A DNA stretch of 64,000 nt from Gammaproteobacteria bacterium (lineage in GTDB: Bacteria; Pseudomonadota; Gammaproteobacteria; Steroidobacterales; Rariloculaceae): positions 1-64,000 of the forward strand of contig JAJDVG010000010.1 in NCBI GenBank assembly GCA_022826245.1, given 5' to 3'. The notes under the pieces are model-generated. The model was given only the letters and a program-made list of their open reading frames with translations. It was not told the origin of the DNA and made no database searches. Of this stretch, positions 16,210-24,960 are shown piece after piece (positions within the stretch are counted from its first letter, which is position 1; every line of letters begins with the position of its first letter). A program made the position numbers and the translations under genes.

Positions 16210-17727
16210 ATGAATACAGGGCCGCTAGCCGAACGCTCGCGCAGTGACTGGATCAAGACGGCCTGCTGGCTCGTCATCGGCGTATTCGTCCTGACGCGGA
16301 TTGCCGGAGTCCTGCAGGGCCAGCCGCTATTGAGCGCGTTCGATCTTTCGAACCTCGGGCTGCTCGGGACGCTCGCCGCCATCGCGCTGATCGTCCGGAT
16401 CTTCATGGCGCCGCGCCTCGTCAAGGCCGCGACGATGATCGAGCAGAACGAAATCAGGACGGTCGTGCTCTCGTTCTCCTTCGTGTTCATCCTGATGGCG
16501 GCCTACTACATCCTGAGACCGGTGCGCGACGCAATGGCGAGCGATTGGACCAACACCGAGATCAGCGTGCTGTGGAACATACAACTGGTTCTGAGCACGG
16601 CGGTCGTCGCGCTGTACGGCCTGGCCTGCTCGCACGTGCGCTTCCGGCTGCTCGTACCGGCCGTCTACATCTTCTTCGCGCTGACGTTCTGCGGCTTCTG
16701 GCTCGGCTCGGGCGCGGTCGCGGACCGCGTGCTGCTCGACAAGGGTTTCTATCTCTGGGTGAGCCTGTTCAGCCTGTTCCACGTCTCGGTCTTCTGGAGC
16801 TTCATGGCCGATACCTTCAGCAAGGAACAGTCGCGGCGCGTTTTCGCGTTCATCGCCGCGGGCGCGAGCGCCGGCGCGGCAGCGGGGCCGCTGGTCGCGA
16901 ACCAGATCGTGTCCGACATCGGCACCGACAACCTCATGCTGCTCGCTTCGGCGATGCTGCTGGTCGCGATCCCCGTGGCGCTCTATCTGCAGCGTTTGAA
17001 GCGCGTCGACCTGCACAACGAAGGTGTCGCCGCGGATCTCAGCGCCGCGAAAATCGGCGGCAATCCACTGGCGGGATTCAAGACCTTCTTCACGAACCCC
17101 TACCTGCTCGCGATCGGCGCGTTCATCCTGCTTTACACCACGATCGGTTCGTTCGTCTATTTCCAGCAGACGGATCTCCTGCGCGAATTCACGCGCGAAG
17201 AACGCACCGAAATCCTCGCAGGCCTCGCCTTCGTCGTGAACCTGCTGACCTTCGGGCTTGGTCTCTTTGCGACGAGCCGTATCGTCACGAGGTTCGGCAT
17301 GCCGACGACGCTCGCGCTCGTGCCCGTCTTCATCTGCGCCGGACTGCTGATTCTCGCATTCGCGCCAATTCTGACGGTCCTGCTGGCGCTCCAGGTGGCG
17401 CGCCAGGCTGGCAACTACGGTATCACCCGTCCCGCGCGTGAAATGCTGTTCACGAACGTCGACCGTGAAACGCGCTTCAAGGCGAAACCGGTGATCGACG
17501 TCGCCGTCTATCGCGGCGGTGACGCGGCCAGCAGCATCGCCTTCGCCGGCCTGACCGACGGCCTCGGCTTCGGCCTTGCGGCCATGGCCGCGATTGGCGC
17601 ATGCATTGCCGCAGTCTGGGGAGCGGCAGGCGTCTACCTCGGCCGGGTCTTCGGCAGGACAGCGGGGGTCGATGTTGCCGAGGATGACGCGAGCGCCGCC
17701 GTGCCGCATCGTCAGGCGGCTACCTGA
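16210..17727 (+). CDS. ADP/ATP-carrier-like (NTT/TLC-related) membrane transporter
   Basis: A 505-residue inner-membrane protein with about 12 helices. It resembles the nucleotide transporter (ATP:ADP antiporter, TLC-like) branch of the major facilitator fold: AAYYILRPVRDAMASDW, FYLWVSLFSLFHVSVFWSFMADTF, FAFIAAGASAGAAAGPLVA, RPAREMLFTNVDRETRFKAKPVID and VYRGGDAASS. Free-living bacteria carry distant homologues whose substrate is generally unknown, so ATP/ADP exchange should not be assumed. An AGGAG site lies six bases before the ATG. The stop codon falls within or just before the start region of trmB, which suggests co-transcription. Confidence 0.7.
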   Translation: MNTGPLAERSRSDWIKTACWLVIGVFVLTRIAGVLQGQPLLSAFDLSNLGLLGTLAAIALIVRIFMAPRLVKAATMIEQNEIRTVVLSFSFVFILMAAYYILRPVRDAMASDWTNTEISVLWNIQLVLSTAVVALYGLACSHVRFRLLVPAVYIFFALTFCGFWLGSGAVADRVLLDKGFYLWVSLFSLFHVSVFWSFMADTFSKEQSRRVFAFIAAGASAGAAAGPLVANQIVSDIGTDNLMLLASAMLLVAIPVALYLQRLKRVDLHNEGVAADLSAAKIGGNPLAGFKTFFTNPYLLAIGAFILLYTTIGSFVYFQQTDLLREFTREERTEILAGLAFVVNLLTFGLGLFATSRIVTRFGMPTTLALVPVFICAGLLILAFAPILTVLLALQVARQAGNYGITRPAREMLFTNVDRETRFKAKPVIDVAVYRGGDAASSIAFAGLTDGLGFGLAAMAAIGACIAAVWGAAGVYLGRVFGRTAGVDVAEDDASAAVPHRQAAT

Positions 17728-18448
17728 ACGCTTGGCGCCCGATCACCGTCGCAAGGTACGCAGCTTCGTACGGCGGCCCGGCCGCATCACGAAGGCGCAA
17801 CAACGCGCTCTGACTGCGCTGCTGCCGCGTTGGGGCATCCCGTACAACGAATCGAGGATCGATCTCGATGAAGCATTCGGCCGGCGCGCGGCGCGCGTGC
17901 TCGACATCGGTTTTGGCGACGGCGAGGCCTTGCTGACTACGGCGGCGAATTATCCCAGCATCGACTACCTCGGCGTCGAGGTCCACGAACCCGGAATCGG
18001 GCATCTGCTCGTGTTGCTCGAGAAAGCCGGCCTCGACAACGTCAGGATCATCGACCGCGACGTCGTCGATGTCCTCGACCACATGATCGAAGACGCTGCT
18101 TTCGACGCCGTGAACCTGTTCTTTCCCGACCCCTGGCCCAAGAAGCGCCATCACAAGCGTCGACTCGTCCAGCCCGGCTTCGCCGCGGCGGTCGCGAGGG
18201 TGCTCGTCGACGGAGGGCTCTTTCATATCGCGACCGACTGGGCCGACTACGCCGAACATACGCGTGAAGTGCTCGCGCGATGTCCCGACTTCGGCGCGGT
18301 TCCGGCCGGAGAACTCGGCGGCGACCCGCTCTCGTTCCGGCCGCCGTCGAAGTTCGAACGGCGCGGCCTGCGCCTCGACCACGTTATCGACGACCAGTAC
18401 TATAGGGCGCGGTCCGCCGCACCGTCGGCCAGCACCAGGAGCCCGTGA
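17684..18448 (+). CDS. trmB: tRNA (guanine-N7-)-methyltransferase TrmB
   Basis: A class I SAM methyltransferase that makes 7-methylguanosine at position 46 of tRNA. The family pattern is complete: RSFVRRPGRITKAQQRAL, ARVLDIGFGDGEALL (SAM site), YLGVEVHEPGIGHLL, VNLFFPDPWPKKRHHKRRLV (the PDPWPKxRHxKRR signature) and LFHIATDWADYAEH. The start is uncertain: ATG codons at 17672 and 17684 overlap the previous gene, and an in-frame TTG at 17732 would give about 238 residues, the usual length, just after the upstream stop. None has a good ribosome binding site. The stop overlaps the start of the next gene (GTGA). Confidence 0.92.
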   Translation: MTRAPPCRIVRRLPERLAPDHRRKVRSFVRRPGRITKAQQRALTALLPRWGIPYNESRIDLDEAFGRRAARVLDIGFGDGEALLTTAANYPSIDYLGVEVHEPGIGHLLVLLEKAGLDNVRIIDRDVVDVLDHMIEDAAFDAVNLFFPDPWPKKRHHKRRLVQPGFAAAVARVLVDGGLFHIATDWADYAEHTREVLARCPDFGAVPAGELGGDPLSFRPPSKFERRGLRLDHVIDDQYYRARSAAPSASTRSP

Positions 18449-19746
18449 GCACCTCCACCCGAACTGTCGTATCCGCCCGCCGGCCGTGGCAGGAAATCCT
18501 GTTCAACCGAAAGATGCTGATCTGCATCTTTCAGGGATTCTCGTCGGGCATGCCGCTCTACGTACTGGCTCAACTCGTGCCCGCATGGCTGCGGAGCGCG
18601 GAAATCGATCTGTCGACGATCGGGCTGTTTGCGCTGCTGACGCTCCCCTACAACTGGAAGTTCATCTGGGCGCCGATGCTCGATCGTTTTCGGCTGCCGT
18701 TTCTTGGTCGGCGTCGAGGCTGGATCCTGCTGAGCCAGATCCTGCTGCTGTTCAGCATCGGCCAATTCAGCGCTGTCGATCCCGCGACGAACATCCTGCC
18801 CGTGATGTGGGTCGTTCTCGCGACGGCGTTCTTCAGCGCGACTCAGGACATCGTGCTCGATGGCTATCGCCGTGAGTTGCTCTTTGACGATGAGCTCGGT
18901 ACCGGCAACTCGCTGTTCATCAACGCCTATCGCATATCGTCGCTCGTACCTGGCTCACTCGCGCTCGTTCTCGCCGACAGGATCGAATGGTCGATCGTGT
19001 TCTGGGTCGTCGCAGCGTTCATGGCCATCGGCATCGTCACGACACTGCTCGTGCCGGAGACCGCGCGCGACGACGCCGCGCCGTCGTCCGTACTGGCCGC
19101 CATCGTGAATCCATTCGTAGAGTTTTTCACACGCGACACCGTCAAGTCGGCGCTGCTGATCCTCATTTTCATGGTGCTCTACAAGCTCGGCGACAACATG
19201 GCCGTGGCGCTGCAGACGCCGTTCTTCCTCGACATGGGCTATACCCTCACCGAAATCGGCACCGTGCAGAAATTCGCGGCGCTCGGCGGCGTCATGGCAG
19301 GGGCCGCGGTCGGCGGGCTCATCATGCTGCGCGTATCCATCAACCGTTCGCTTTGGATGTTCGGTGTCGTGCAGATCGTGACGATCCTGGGCTATGCCGT
19401 GCTCGCGCGCATCGGCACGAACCTGTATGCGCTGTTCCTCGCCGTCGGCTTCGAGAATATCGGTGTGGGCCTGGGCACGGTGGCGCTCACGGCGTTCATC
19501 GCCAAGCAGACGAGCACGCGCTTTACCGTGACTCAATTCGCGCTGCTCACGAGCCTCGTCGCCCTGCCGCGCACGGTCGCGAGCGCGAGTACGGGCTTCA
19601 TCATCGAGGCGATCGGCTACTTCAACTTCTACCTGCTTTGCTTCGCCGTCGCGATCCCCGGAATGCTCATGCTGTTTCTCGTCGCCCCGTGGTCACAGGC
19701 CAGCGAGGCGTCCGGGACATCGGACGCAGGTCAGGCCAGATCGTAG
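18445..19746 (+). CDS. ampG: AmpG-like muropeptide MFS transporter
   Basis: A 433-residue inner-membrane protein with 12 predicted helices, starting at a GTG that overlaps the trmB stop. AmpG-type features: ILFNRKMLICIFQGFSSGMP, LPYNWKFIWAPMLDRFRLP, GRRRGWILLSQ, FFSATQDIVLDGYRRELL, GNSLFINAYRISSLVPGSLAL and a second half with NMAVALQTPFFLDMGYT. AmpG imports anhydromuropeptides released during wall turnover. The specific substrate is inferred from similarity. A regulatory link to beta-lactamase cannot be judged because no ampC or ampR is in the window. Confidence 0.82.
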   Translation: MSTSTRTVVSARRPWQEILFNRKMLICIFQGFSSGMPLYVLAQLVPAWLRSAEIDLSTIGLFALLTLPYNWKFIWAPMLDRFRLPFLGRRRGWILLSQILLLFSIGQFSAVDPATNILPVMWVVLATAFFSATQDIVLDGYRRELLFDDELGTGNSLFINAYRISSLVPGSLALVLADRIEWSIVFWVVAAFMAIGIVTTLLVPETARDDAAPSSVLAAIVNPFVEFFTRDTVKSALLILIFMVLYKLGDNMAVALQTPFFLDMGYTLTEIGTVQKFAALGGVMAGAAVGGLIMLRVSINRSLWMFGVVQIVTILGYAVLARIGTNLYALFLAVGFENIGVGLGTVALTAFIAKQTSTRFTVTQFALLTSLVALPRTVASASTGFIIEAIGYFNFYLLCFAVAIPGMLMLFLVAPWSQASEASGTSDAGQARS

Positions 19747-20501
19747 TCGATCGTCAGCGGCGCGTGGTCGGAGAAGAATTTGCGCTTGTAGATGCTGACC
19801 GCCTGCGCTGCGCTGCGAAGCCCGGGCGTTACCAGTTGATAGTCGATACGCCAGCCGACGTTCTTCTCGCGCGCCCGGCCGCGGTTCGACCACCAGGTGT
19901 ACTGGTCGGGTTCCGGGTTCACGGTCCTGAATGCATCGACGTAGCCGATGTCGTCGAAGATGTGGTCCATCCACGCGCGCTCTTCCGGCGTGAACCCCGA
20001 GTTCTTCTGATTTCCCCGCCAGTTCCTGATGTCGATCTTGCGGTGCGCAATGTTCACGTCCCCGCAGATGATGTACGGGATCGGTCGCGCGAGCAGCTCG
20101 ATCATGTGCGCTTCGAAACTCTCGAGGAAGCGAAACTTCGCTTCCTGCCGCGCGGGACTCGATGAGCCCGACGGAAAATAGGCGCTGATCACGCCAAAGG
20201 TATCGAACACTGCCTCGATGTAGCGCCCTTCGCCATCGAATTCGGCGTTGCCATAGCCCGTGATCACGTTGCGCGGTTCGGCACGGGAGTAGATTGCAAC
20301 ACCGCTGTAGCCCGGCCGCTCGGCGCAGAAGAGATAACGCTTGAAGCCCCGCGCGTGAAACGCGGCATCCTCGATCTGGTGCGGTTTGGCCTTGAGTTCC
20401 TGCAGGCACAGGATGTCGGCGCGCTGGCGGCGAAACCAGTTGAAGAAGCCCTTCCGCACCGCCGCGCGCAGGCCGTTGACGTTGACGGTGATGATTCTCA
20501 C
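19731..20501 (-). CDS. Exodeoxyribonuclease III family protein, Crc-like but catalytically intact
   Basis: A 256-residue member of the exonuclease III/EEP nuclease family, started here at a GTG (MRIITVNVNGLRAAV). The active-site residues are present: the glutamate in LCLQELKA, Asp-Asn in CGDVNIAH, and the Asp-His pair in SDHAPLTIDYD. The middle (DIRNWRGNQKNSGFTPEERAW, then GWRIDYQLVTPGL) is strikingly similar to Pseudomonas Crc, a catabolite-repression factor that evolved from this family and lost catalytic residues. Like Crc it lies beside pyrE. With its catalytic residues intact, it is more likely an abasic-site endonuclease/3' exonuclease in DNA repair. The 3' end overlaps the ampG-like gene by 16 bases on the opposite strand. 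Confidence 0.88.
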   Translation of the reverse strand: MRIITVNVNGLRAAVRKGFFNWFRRQRADILCLQELKAKPHQIEDAAFHARGFKRYLFCAERPGYSGVAIYSRAEPRNVITGYGNAEFDGEGRYIEAVFDTFGVISAYFPSGSSSPARQEAKFRFLESFEAHMIELLARPIPYIICGDVNIAHRKIDIRNWRGNQKNSGFTPEERAWMDHIFDDIGYVDAFRTVNPEPDQYTWWSNRGRAREKNVGWRIDYQLVTPGLRSAAQAVSIYKRKFFSDHAPLTIDYDLA

Positions 20502-20580
20502 GAAACTACAGGCAGCGGTATCCCCGGCGTGCCCGGGCACAAGCGCGGTATGATACCCGAGCCATTCCGACCCATCGCCG

Positions 20581-21234
20581 ATGAAAGCCTACAAGAAAGA
20601 ATTTCTCGAGCTTGCGCTCGAGCTTGACGTGCTTCGTTTCGGCCGCTTTGAACTGAAGTCCGGGCGGATAAGCCCATACTTCTTCAACTCCGGACTATTC
20701 AACACGGGTGCTGCAGGCGCCAGGGTCGGCCGCTGCTACGCCGCTGCGATCGCTGCACTGGATTTCGAGTTCGACATTCTGTTCGGCCCGGCCTACAAGG
20801 GCATCCCGCTGGTTGCGCTCGCTGCGGCCGCACTCGCCGAGCATCACGACCTGAACTATCCGTTCGCGTACAACCGCAAGGAACCGAAGGACCATGGCGA
20901 AGGCGGCCGCGGTGTCGGCGCACCGCTCGCCGGCCGCGTGCTGATCGTCGACGACGTCGTAACCGCCGGGACGGCGACACGCGAGGCGGTCGGCATCATT
21001 CGCGCGGCCGGTGCGACGCCCGCCGGAATCCTGGTCGCTATCGACCGCGAAGAAGTCGGCACGAATCCCCGCCTGACGACAGTCCGGCAGATCGAGACCG
21101 AACTCGGCATTCCAGTCAGGAGCATCGTCTCGTTCACCGATCTCGTCGAGCACATGGAAGGCAACAGCGCGTTTGCCGAGCGCGTCCCGGCCATGCGCGC
21201 CTATCGGGAGCGCTACGGCGCGATGTCCGCGTAA
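20581..21234 (+). CDS. pyrE: Orotate phosphoribosyltransferase
   Basis: A 217-residue enzyme that converts orotate and PRPP to orotidine monophosphate in pyrimidine synthesis. Conserved parts are LKSGRISPYFFNSGLFNTG, LFGPAYKGIPLV, FAYNRKEPKDHGEGG (catalytic flexible loop with the lysine and histidine), and the PRPP motif VLIVDDVVTAGTATREA. The length matches the gammaproteobacterial form. It is divergent from the exonuclease III-like gene, as crc and pyrE are neighbours in Pseudomonas. No slmA lies between pyrE and dut, unlike in Escherichia coli. Confidence 0.96.
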   Translation: MKAYKKEFLELALELDVLRFGRFELKSGRISPYFFNSGLFNTGAAGARVGRCYAAAIAALDFEFDILFGPAYKGIPLVALAAAALAEHHDLNYPFAYNRKEPKDHGEGGRGVGAPLAGRVLIVDDVVTAGTATREAVGIIRAAGATPAGILVAIDREEVGTNPRLTTVRQIETELGIPVRSIVSFTDLVEHMEGNSAFAERVPAMRAYRERYGAMSA

Positions 21235-21335
21235 GCGTCAGCCGCATATCCGGGCCGGAGCGTGAGTCCAGCGGCGAGAGTTCGGCGGCTACGCACCCTG
21301 CGCCTCCCGGCACTGCCGGGGAAACGCAAACCCGG

Positions 21336-21896
21336 CTAACGCGTACCGGAGTGACCGAAGCCGCCCGCGCCGCGATCGGATTCGGTGAAGTCCTCGACGA
21401 CCTCGAATTCGAAGGCGGCCACGGGCACGACGACGAGCTGCGCGAGCCGCGCTCCGGGCTCGATCCGAAACGGAGCGGTTCCCCGGTTCCAGCACGATAC
21501 GAGCAGTTCGCCCTGGTAGTCGGAATCGATGAGGCCGACGAGATTGCCGAGCACGATGCCGTGCTTGTGGCCGAGCCCGGAGCGCGGCAGGATCACCGCC
21601 GCAAGGCCGGGATCGGCGATGTGGATCGCGATGCCGGTCGGCACGAGCAGCGTGGCGCCGGGCTCGAGCGTGGCGGGCTCCGCAAGGCAGGCTCTGAGGT
21701 CGACGCCGGCCGAGCCGTCAGTTGCGCGCGCTGGCAGCGGGATCTCCCGTCCCACGCGCTCGTCGAGAATTCTAAGCTTGATTTGAACGCCGGCCGCGGC
21801 CGCACGGCGATCTTCAGCGACAACCGCGGCAAGGCGCCCATCCACGGCGGGAGCATCGCCTGGCGCGTCGTTTTCGCGTACTGAATCGGTAGTCAT
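21336..21896 (-). CDS. dut: Deoxyuridine 5'-triphosphate nucleotidohydrolase (dUTPase)
   Basis: Hydrolyses dUTP to dUMP, keeping uracil out of DNA and feeding thymidylate synthesis. All five motifs of trimeric dUTPases are present in order: [52 protein letters not shown] and the flexible C-terminal [11 protein letters not shown]. The protein is 186 residues; the catalytic core starts near residue 37 ([13 protein letters not shown]), so there is an extra low-complexity Ala/Asp-rich N-terminal stretch. No start codon with a good ribosome binding site fits the core start, so the extension may be real. In many relatives coaBC immediately precedes dut; here an exported fusion protein gene separates them. 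Confidence 0.95.
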   Translation of the reverse strand: MTTDSVRENDAPGDAPAVDGRLAAVVAEDRRAAAAGVQIKLRILDERVGREIPLPARATDGSAGVDLRACLAEPATLEPGATLLVPTGIAIHIADPGLAAVILPRSGLGHKHGIVLGNLVGLIDSDYQGELLVSCWNRGTAPFRIEPGARLAQLVVVPVAAFEFEVVEDFTESDRGAGGFGHSGTR

Positions 21897-22052
21897 CGAG
21901 ATCTCGTCGATGGATTGTCCGGGGGTCGGTCGTATGTCACCGGGTTCGAATCTTGGCCGTTGTGGCGACGCGGCGAAAATGTCCGCGTCCGCCTGAGTGT
22001 TTCGCTGGACTGCCGCAGTTTGCGTCGGCTCCGACAGGCGCCGGATCCATAC

Positions 22053-23600
22053 TCAGTTCGCTGCGGAAATCACTCCACAGGCGACTCTGGGACCTCCGCC
22101 GCCGAGCGCCCGGGGGAAATCGGAATAATTGTCGCCGCCGCCGTGAATCACGAGCGCGCGGCCTTGCAGGTCGCTTGCCTGCAGCCGGGGCGCGACGACG
22201 GGCACGGTCGCCGTACCGTCCGCGGCGACCGCAAGCACGGGCAGGTCGCCCAGGTGCCCGTTGCCGTAGGGCCCTTCGTGCCGACCCGTGCTATCCGGAT
22301 CGTAGTGGCCGCCGGCGTTCAGGCCGCCGTTGCCGCAGTCGGGATTCGCATGCACATGAAAACCGTGCGGGCCCGGCGTGAGCCCGCTCAGCGACGGGGA
22401 GAGCCGCAGACCGATGTCGCTATCCTCGACGAGCACGGTCCCCAGGAAAGGCGCGCCCGGACCGGTGCCGTATATCGACACCGCCATGCCCCCGTCCTCG
22501 GACGGGTAGTAGCCGGCGGCGAGCAGCACGGGCATGCCGTAAGTGACCACGCGCTTGACGAAGGCGATCTTGTTCTCGGTTCGACCGGTCACCGGATTTC
22601 GCGCCTCGTAGGCCAGAAACGTCTCGCCAAACGCTTCGCTGACCCGGAGGATATCGTAGCCCCCGAATTGCCCGTCCCGGTCGAGTTCCGGGGTCGAGGC
22701 GCCGAACCAGCGGTTCCAGGGGTCGCCGTTGAACAGCACGTTGCCGTAGGTATCCACGCCGAACAGGTAGATCGAGCCGCTGCGCCAGCGCGGTTCGGCG
22801 ATCATCGCCTGGGCGGCGAAATAGCCCAGCGGTTCCAGTTCCAGCGCGGCGCAACGCACGAACTCCGCCAGCCGCCCGTTGCCGCCCTCGGCATCGAGAA
22901 TCGCAGCGTTGACTTCGTCGGCCTCGCAGGTGGCGGGCAAATCGCGGCTGTAGAGCCCCGCGGCGATCACGGCATCGATGCCGTTCCACTGGATCCGCTT
23001 GACGTATGAGGCCTTCGGCGCGTCGTCGCCCGTGGCGGGATTCGTGAATGAGTAGTAGACCCAGCCTTCGTCGAACCGGGTGGCGATTCGATGGAACTCG
23101 CGAAACACATCGTTGCCCCACGCGTCGATCACCTGCCCGAACGGCCCTGCTTCGCGCGCCGGGTCGGGCGGAAAGACAAACACACGCGCCTGATCGCTCA
23201 TGGTGGTGACTTCGGCGACGAAGACGTACATCGGCCCGCTTTTCCAGCGCTCATCGTCGTGGAACGCCTGGCGCGCAGCTTCGAAACCGACCTCGAGAAC
23301 ATGCTCGTACGCGCACTGCACGAACGAACGGACATCGGCGCGCGTGCTGACGGCGCCGGCCATGACCGGGCGGTCCGCGCAGGACGGGTGCTCGGCGACC
23401 GCGGGCTGGATTGGCGCGGCGACCAGGAGGATCGACGCGATCGGCAACAGGAGACGGAGCACCGGCGCGCCGCCGAGCAGCTTCGCAAGACCGGCAGACA
23501 CGACCGGGGACGCGCCGGGATTCGCAAGCAGGGCGCGACCGTAAGGATCAACCCTGCTTCGGAATGCGATGAAGCCACTCCGCCCGCATGCGATACCCAT
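22053..23600 (-). CDS. Exported tandem Cache domain / Cu-Zn superoxide dismutase fusion protein
   Basis: A 515-residue protein started at an ATG with a strong AGGAAGG site. After a long polar N-region, a hydrophobic stretch (LRLLLPIASILLVAAPIQPAVA, about 48-69) looks like a signal peptide or anchor. Two Cache-like sensor repeats follow (about 80-210 and 215-360); each has a strand ending in FTNPATGDD or ARNPVTGRTEN, then ASYVKRI/IAFVKRV and a final AAGLY/AAGYY. From about 372 to the end is a Cu/Zn superoxide dismutase with all ligands visible: HVH (415, 417), GGHYDP (432), RHEGPYGNGHLGD (441, 449, Asp452) and VIHGGGDN (486), plus the disulphide cysteines (about 422 and 508). It should act in the periplasm. 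I know of no standard protein with this domain order. Confidence 0.85.
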   Translation of the reverse strand: MGIACGRSGFIAFRSRVDPYGRALLANPGASPVVSAGLAKLLGGAPVLRLLLPIASILLVAAPIQPAVAEHPSCADRPVMAGAVSTRADVRSFVQCAYEHVLEVGFEAARQAFHDDERWKSGPMYVFVAEVTTMSDQARVFVFPPDPAREAGPFGQVIDAWGNDVFREFHRIATRFDEGWVYYSFTNPATGDDAPKASYVKRIQWNGIDAVIAAGLYSRDLPATCEADEVNAAILDAEGGNGRLAEFVRCAALELEPLGYFAAQAMIAEPRWRSGSIYLFGVDTYGNVLFNGDPWNRWFGASTPELDRDGQFGGYDILRVSEAFGETFLAYEARNPVTGRTENKIAFVKRVVTYGMPVLLAAGYYPSEDGGMAVSIYGTGPGAPFLGTVLVEDSDIGLRLSPSLSGLTPGPHGFHVHANPDCGNGGLNAGGHYDPDSTGRHEGPYGNGHLGDLPVLAVAADGTATVPVVAPRLQASDLQGRALVIHGGGDNYSDFPRALGGGGPRVACGVISAAN

Positions 23601-23703
23601 CACGCCTTCCTCATGCCCGCATGAGCAATCATGCTAGCGGTCGCGACGACTGCGAACAATACGCGGCGAACGCGTCCGGAAGGCTCCGGGAAAGTGCCAT
23701 GCG

Positions 23704-24960
23704 CTATCCCGCCAGCAGCGATGTGCGCGGAGTCTCGCGCGCAGCGTGGTAGCGCTCCGCGACGAGTTCGACGAGTTGCCGTGCAAGCACCGACTTCGCC
23801 CGCTCGCCGAACTCGGCTTCGCCGCCGGGCCAGAACACCTTGAGCGCGTTCGTCTCGGCATCGAAGCCGCAATCGGGTCCGACACGGTTGGCGGCGATCA
23901 TGTCGAGCCCCTTGTTCGCGAGCTTGTCGCGCGCGTGCCGATCGAGATCCTCGGTCTCGGCGGCGAAGCCGACGCAGAACGGCCGATGAGCGAGGGCGGC
24001 AACGCTCGACAGCGTGTCTTTCGAACGCACGAGATCGACCTTGATTTCCTCGTCGCTGCGCTTGATCTTGCGCGCCGACGCACGATGGGGACGATAGTCC
24101 GATACCGCCGCACAGGCGATGAACAGCTCCGTGTCGTGGATCTCGCGATGCACGGCGCCATACATCTGCTCGGCCGTCTCGACGTCCACGCGGCGCACGC
24201 CCCCGGGCACTCGCAACGACACCGGACCGCTGACCAGCACGACGTCGGCGCCCGCGTCTCTTGCCGCCTCGGCGATGGCGTAGCCCATCTTGCCGGAGCT
24301 GCGGTTCGTGATGTAGCGCACGGGATCGATCGGTTCGCGCGTCGGGCCGGCGGTGATGACGGCCTTGACGCCCTTGAGGCGCTGCGGTTCGAGGCGGCCG
24401 GCGACGACGCGCCCTTCCAGCAATTCCCGGGCGATCTCGACCGGTTCCATCATCCGGCCCATGCCGTGTTCGCCGCAGGCCTGATCGCCTTCGACGGGCC
24501 CGAGCAGCCGGACGCCGCGGCCCTCGAGCACGGCCCGGTTCGCCTGCACCGCGGCGTGCTCCCACATGACGCGATTCATCGCCGGAACGAGGACGACGGG
24601 CGCGGTCGTCGCGAGGCACAGCGTCGACAGGAGATCGCCTGCAAGACCGCCGGCGAACGATCCCATGAAATGCGCCGTCGCCGGCGCGACGACGACCAGG
24701 TCGGCCCAGCGGGCAAGCTCGATGTGCCCCATCGCGGCTTCCGCCCCGGCGTCCCAGAGGTCGTCGCGCACACGCCGCGACGAGACCGCCTGCAGCGTCG
24801 TCGCCGTGACGAACTGACCGGCGCCGCGCGTCATCACGACCTGGACCTCGGCGCCGCGTTCGACGAGGCGCCGAACGAGCTCGGGGCTCTTGTAAGCGCC
24901 GATCCCCCCGGTGACGCCGAGCAGGATGCGTGGCGAAGAACTGCCGGATTCTCGTGACAT
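23704..24960 (-). CDS. coaBC: Bifunctional phosphopantothenoylcysteine decarboxylase/phosphopantothenate-cysteine ligase
   Basis: A 418-residue two-domain enzyme of coenzyme A synthesis. The N-terminal FMN-dependent decarboxylase (CoaC) has ILLGVTGGIGAYKSPELVRRL, the histidine segment AAMGHIELARWAD and VLVPAMNRVMWEH (PAMN loop), then GDQACGEHGMGRM. The C-terminal ligase (CoaB) starts near AVITAGPTREPIDPVRYITN, with SSGKMGYAIAE, AAVSDYRP and the lysine region KIKR. The frame continues upstream, but the ATG used gives normal length. It faces radC divergently, as in other gammaproteobacteria the order dut-coaBC-radC is conserved. Confidence 0.95.
   Translation of the reverse strand: MSRESGSSSPRILLGVTGGIGAYKSPELVRRLVERGAEVQVVMTRGAGQFVTATTLQAVSSRRVRDDLWDAGAEAAMGHIELARWADLVVVAPATAHFMGSFAGGLAGDLLSTLCLATTAPVVLVPAMNRVMWEHAAVQANRAVLEGRGVRLLGPVEGDQACGEHGMGRMMEPVEIARELLEGRVVAGRLEPQRLKGVKAVITAGPTREPIDPVRYITNRSSGKMGYAIAEAARDAGADVVLVSGPVSLRVPGGVRRVDVETAEQMYGAVHREIHDTELFIACAAVSDYRPHRASARKIKRSDEEIKVDLVRSKDTLSSVAALAHRPFCVGFAAETEDLDRHARDKLANKGLDMIAANRVGPDCGFDAETNALKVFWPGGEAEFGERAKSVLARQLVELVAERYHAARETPRTSLLAG

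Noticed and set aside
21235-21335. Hairpin CCCGGCACTGCCGGG between pyrE and dut as a terminator
   Set aside because: The stem is short and not followed by a T tract on either strand, so it is not convincing as an intrinsic terminator.
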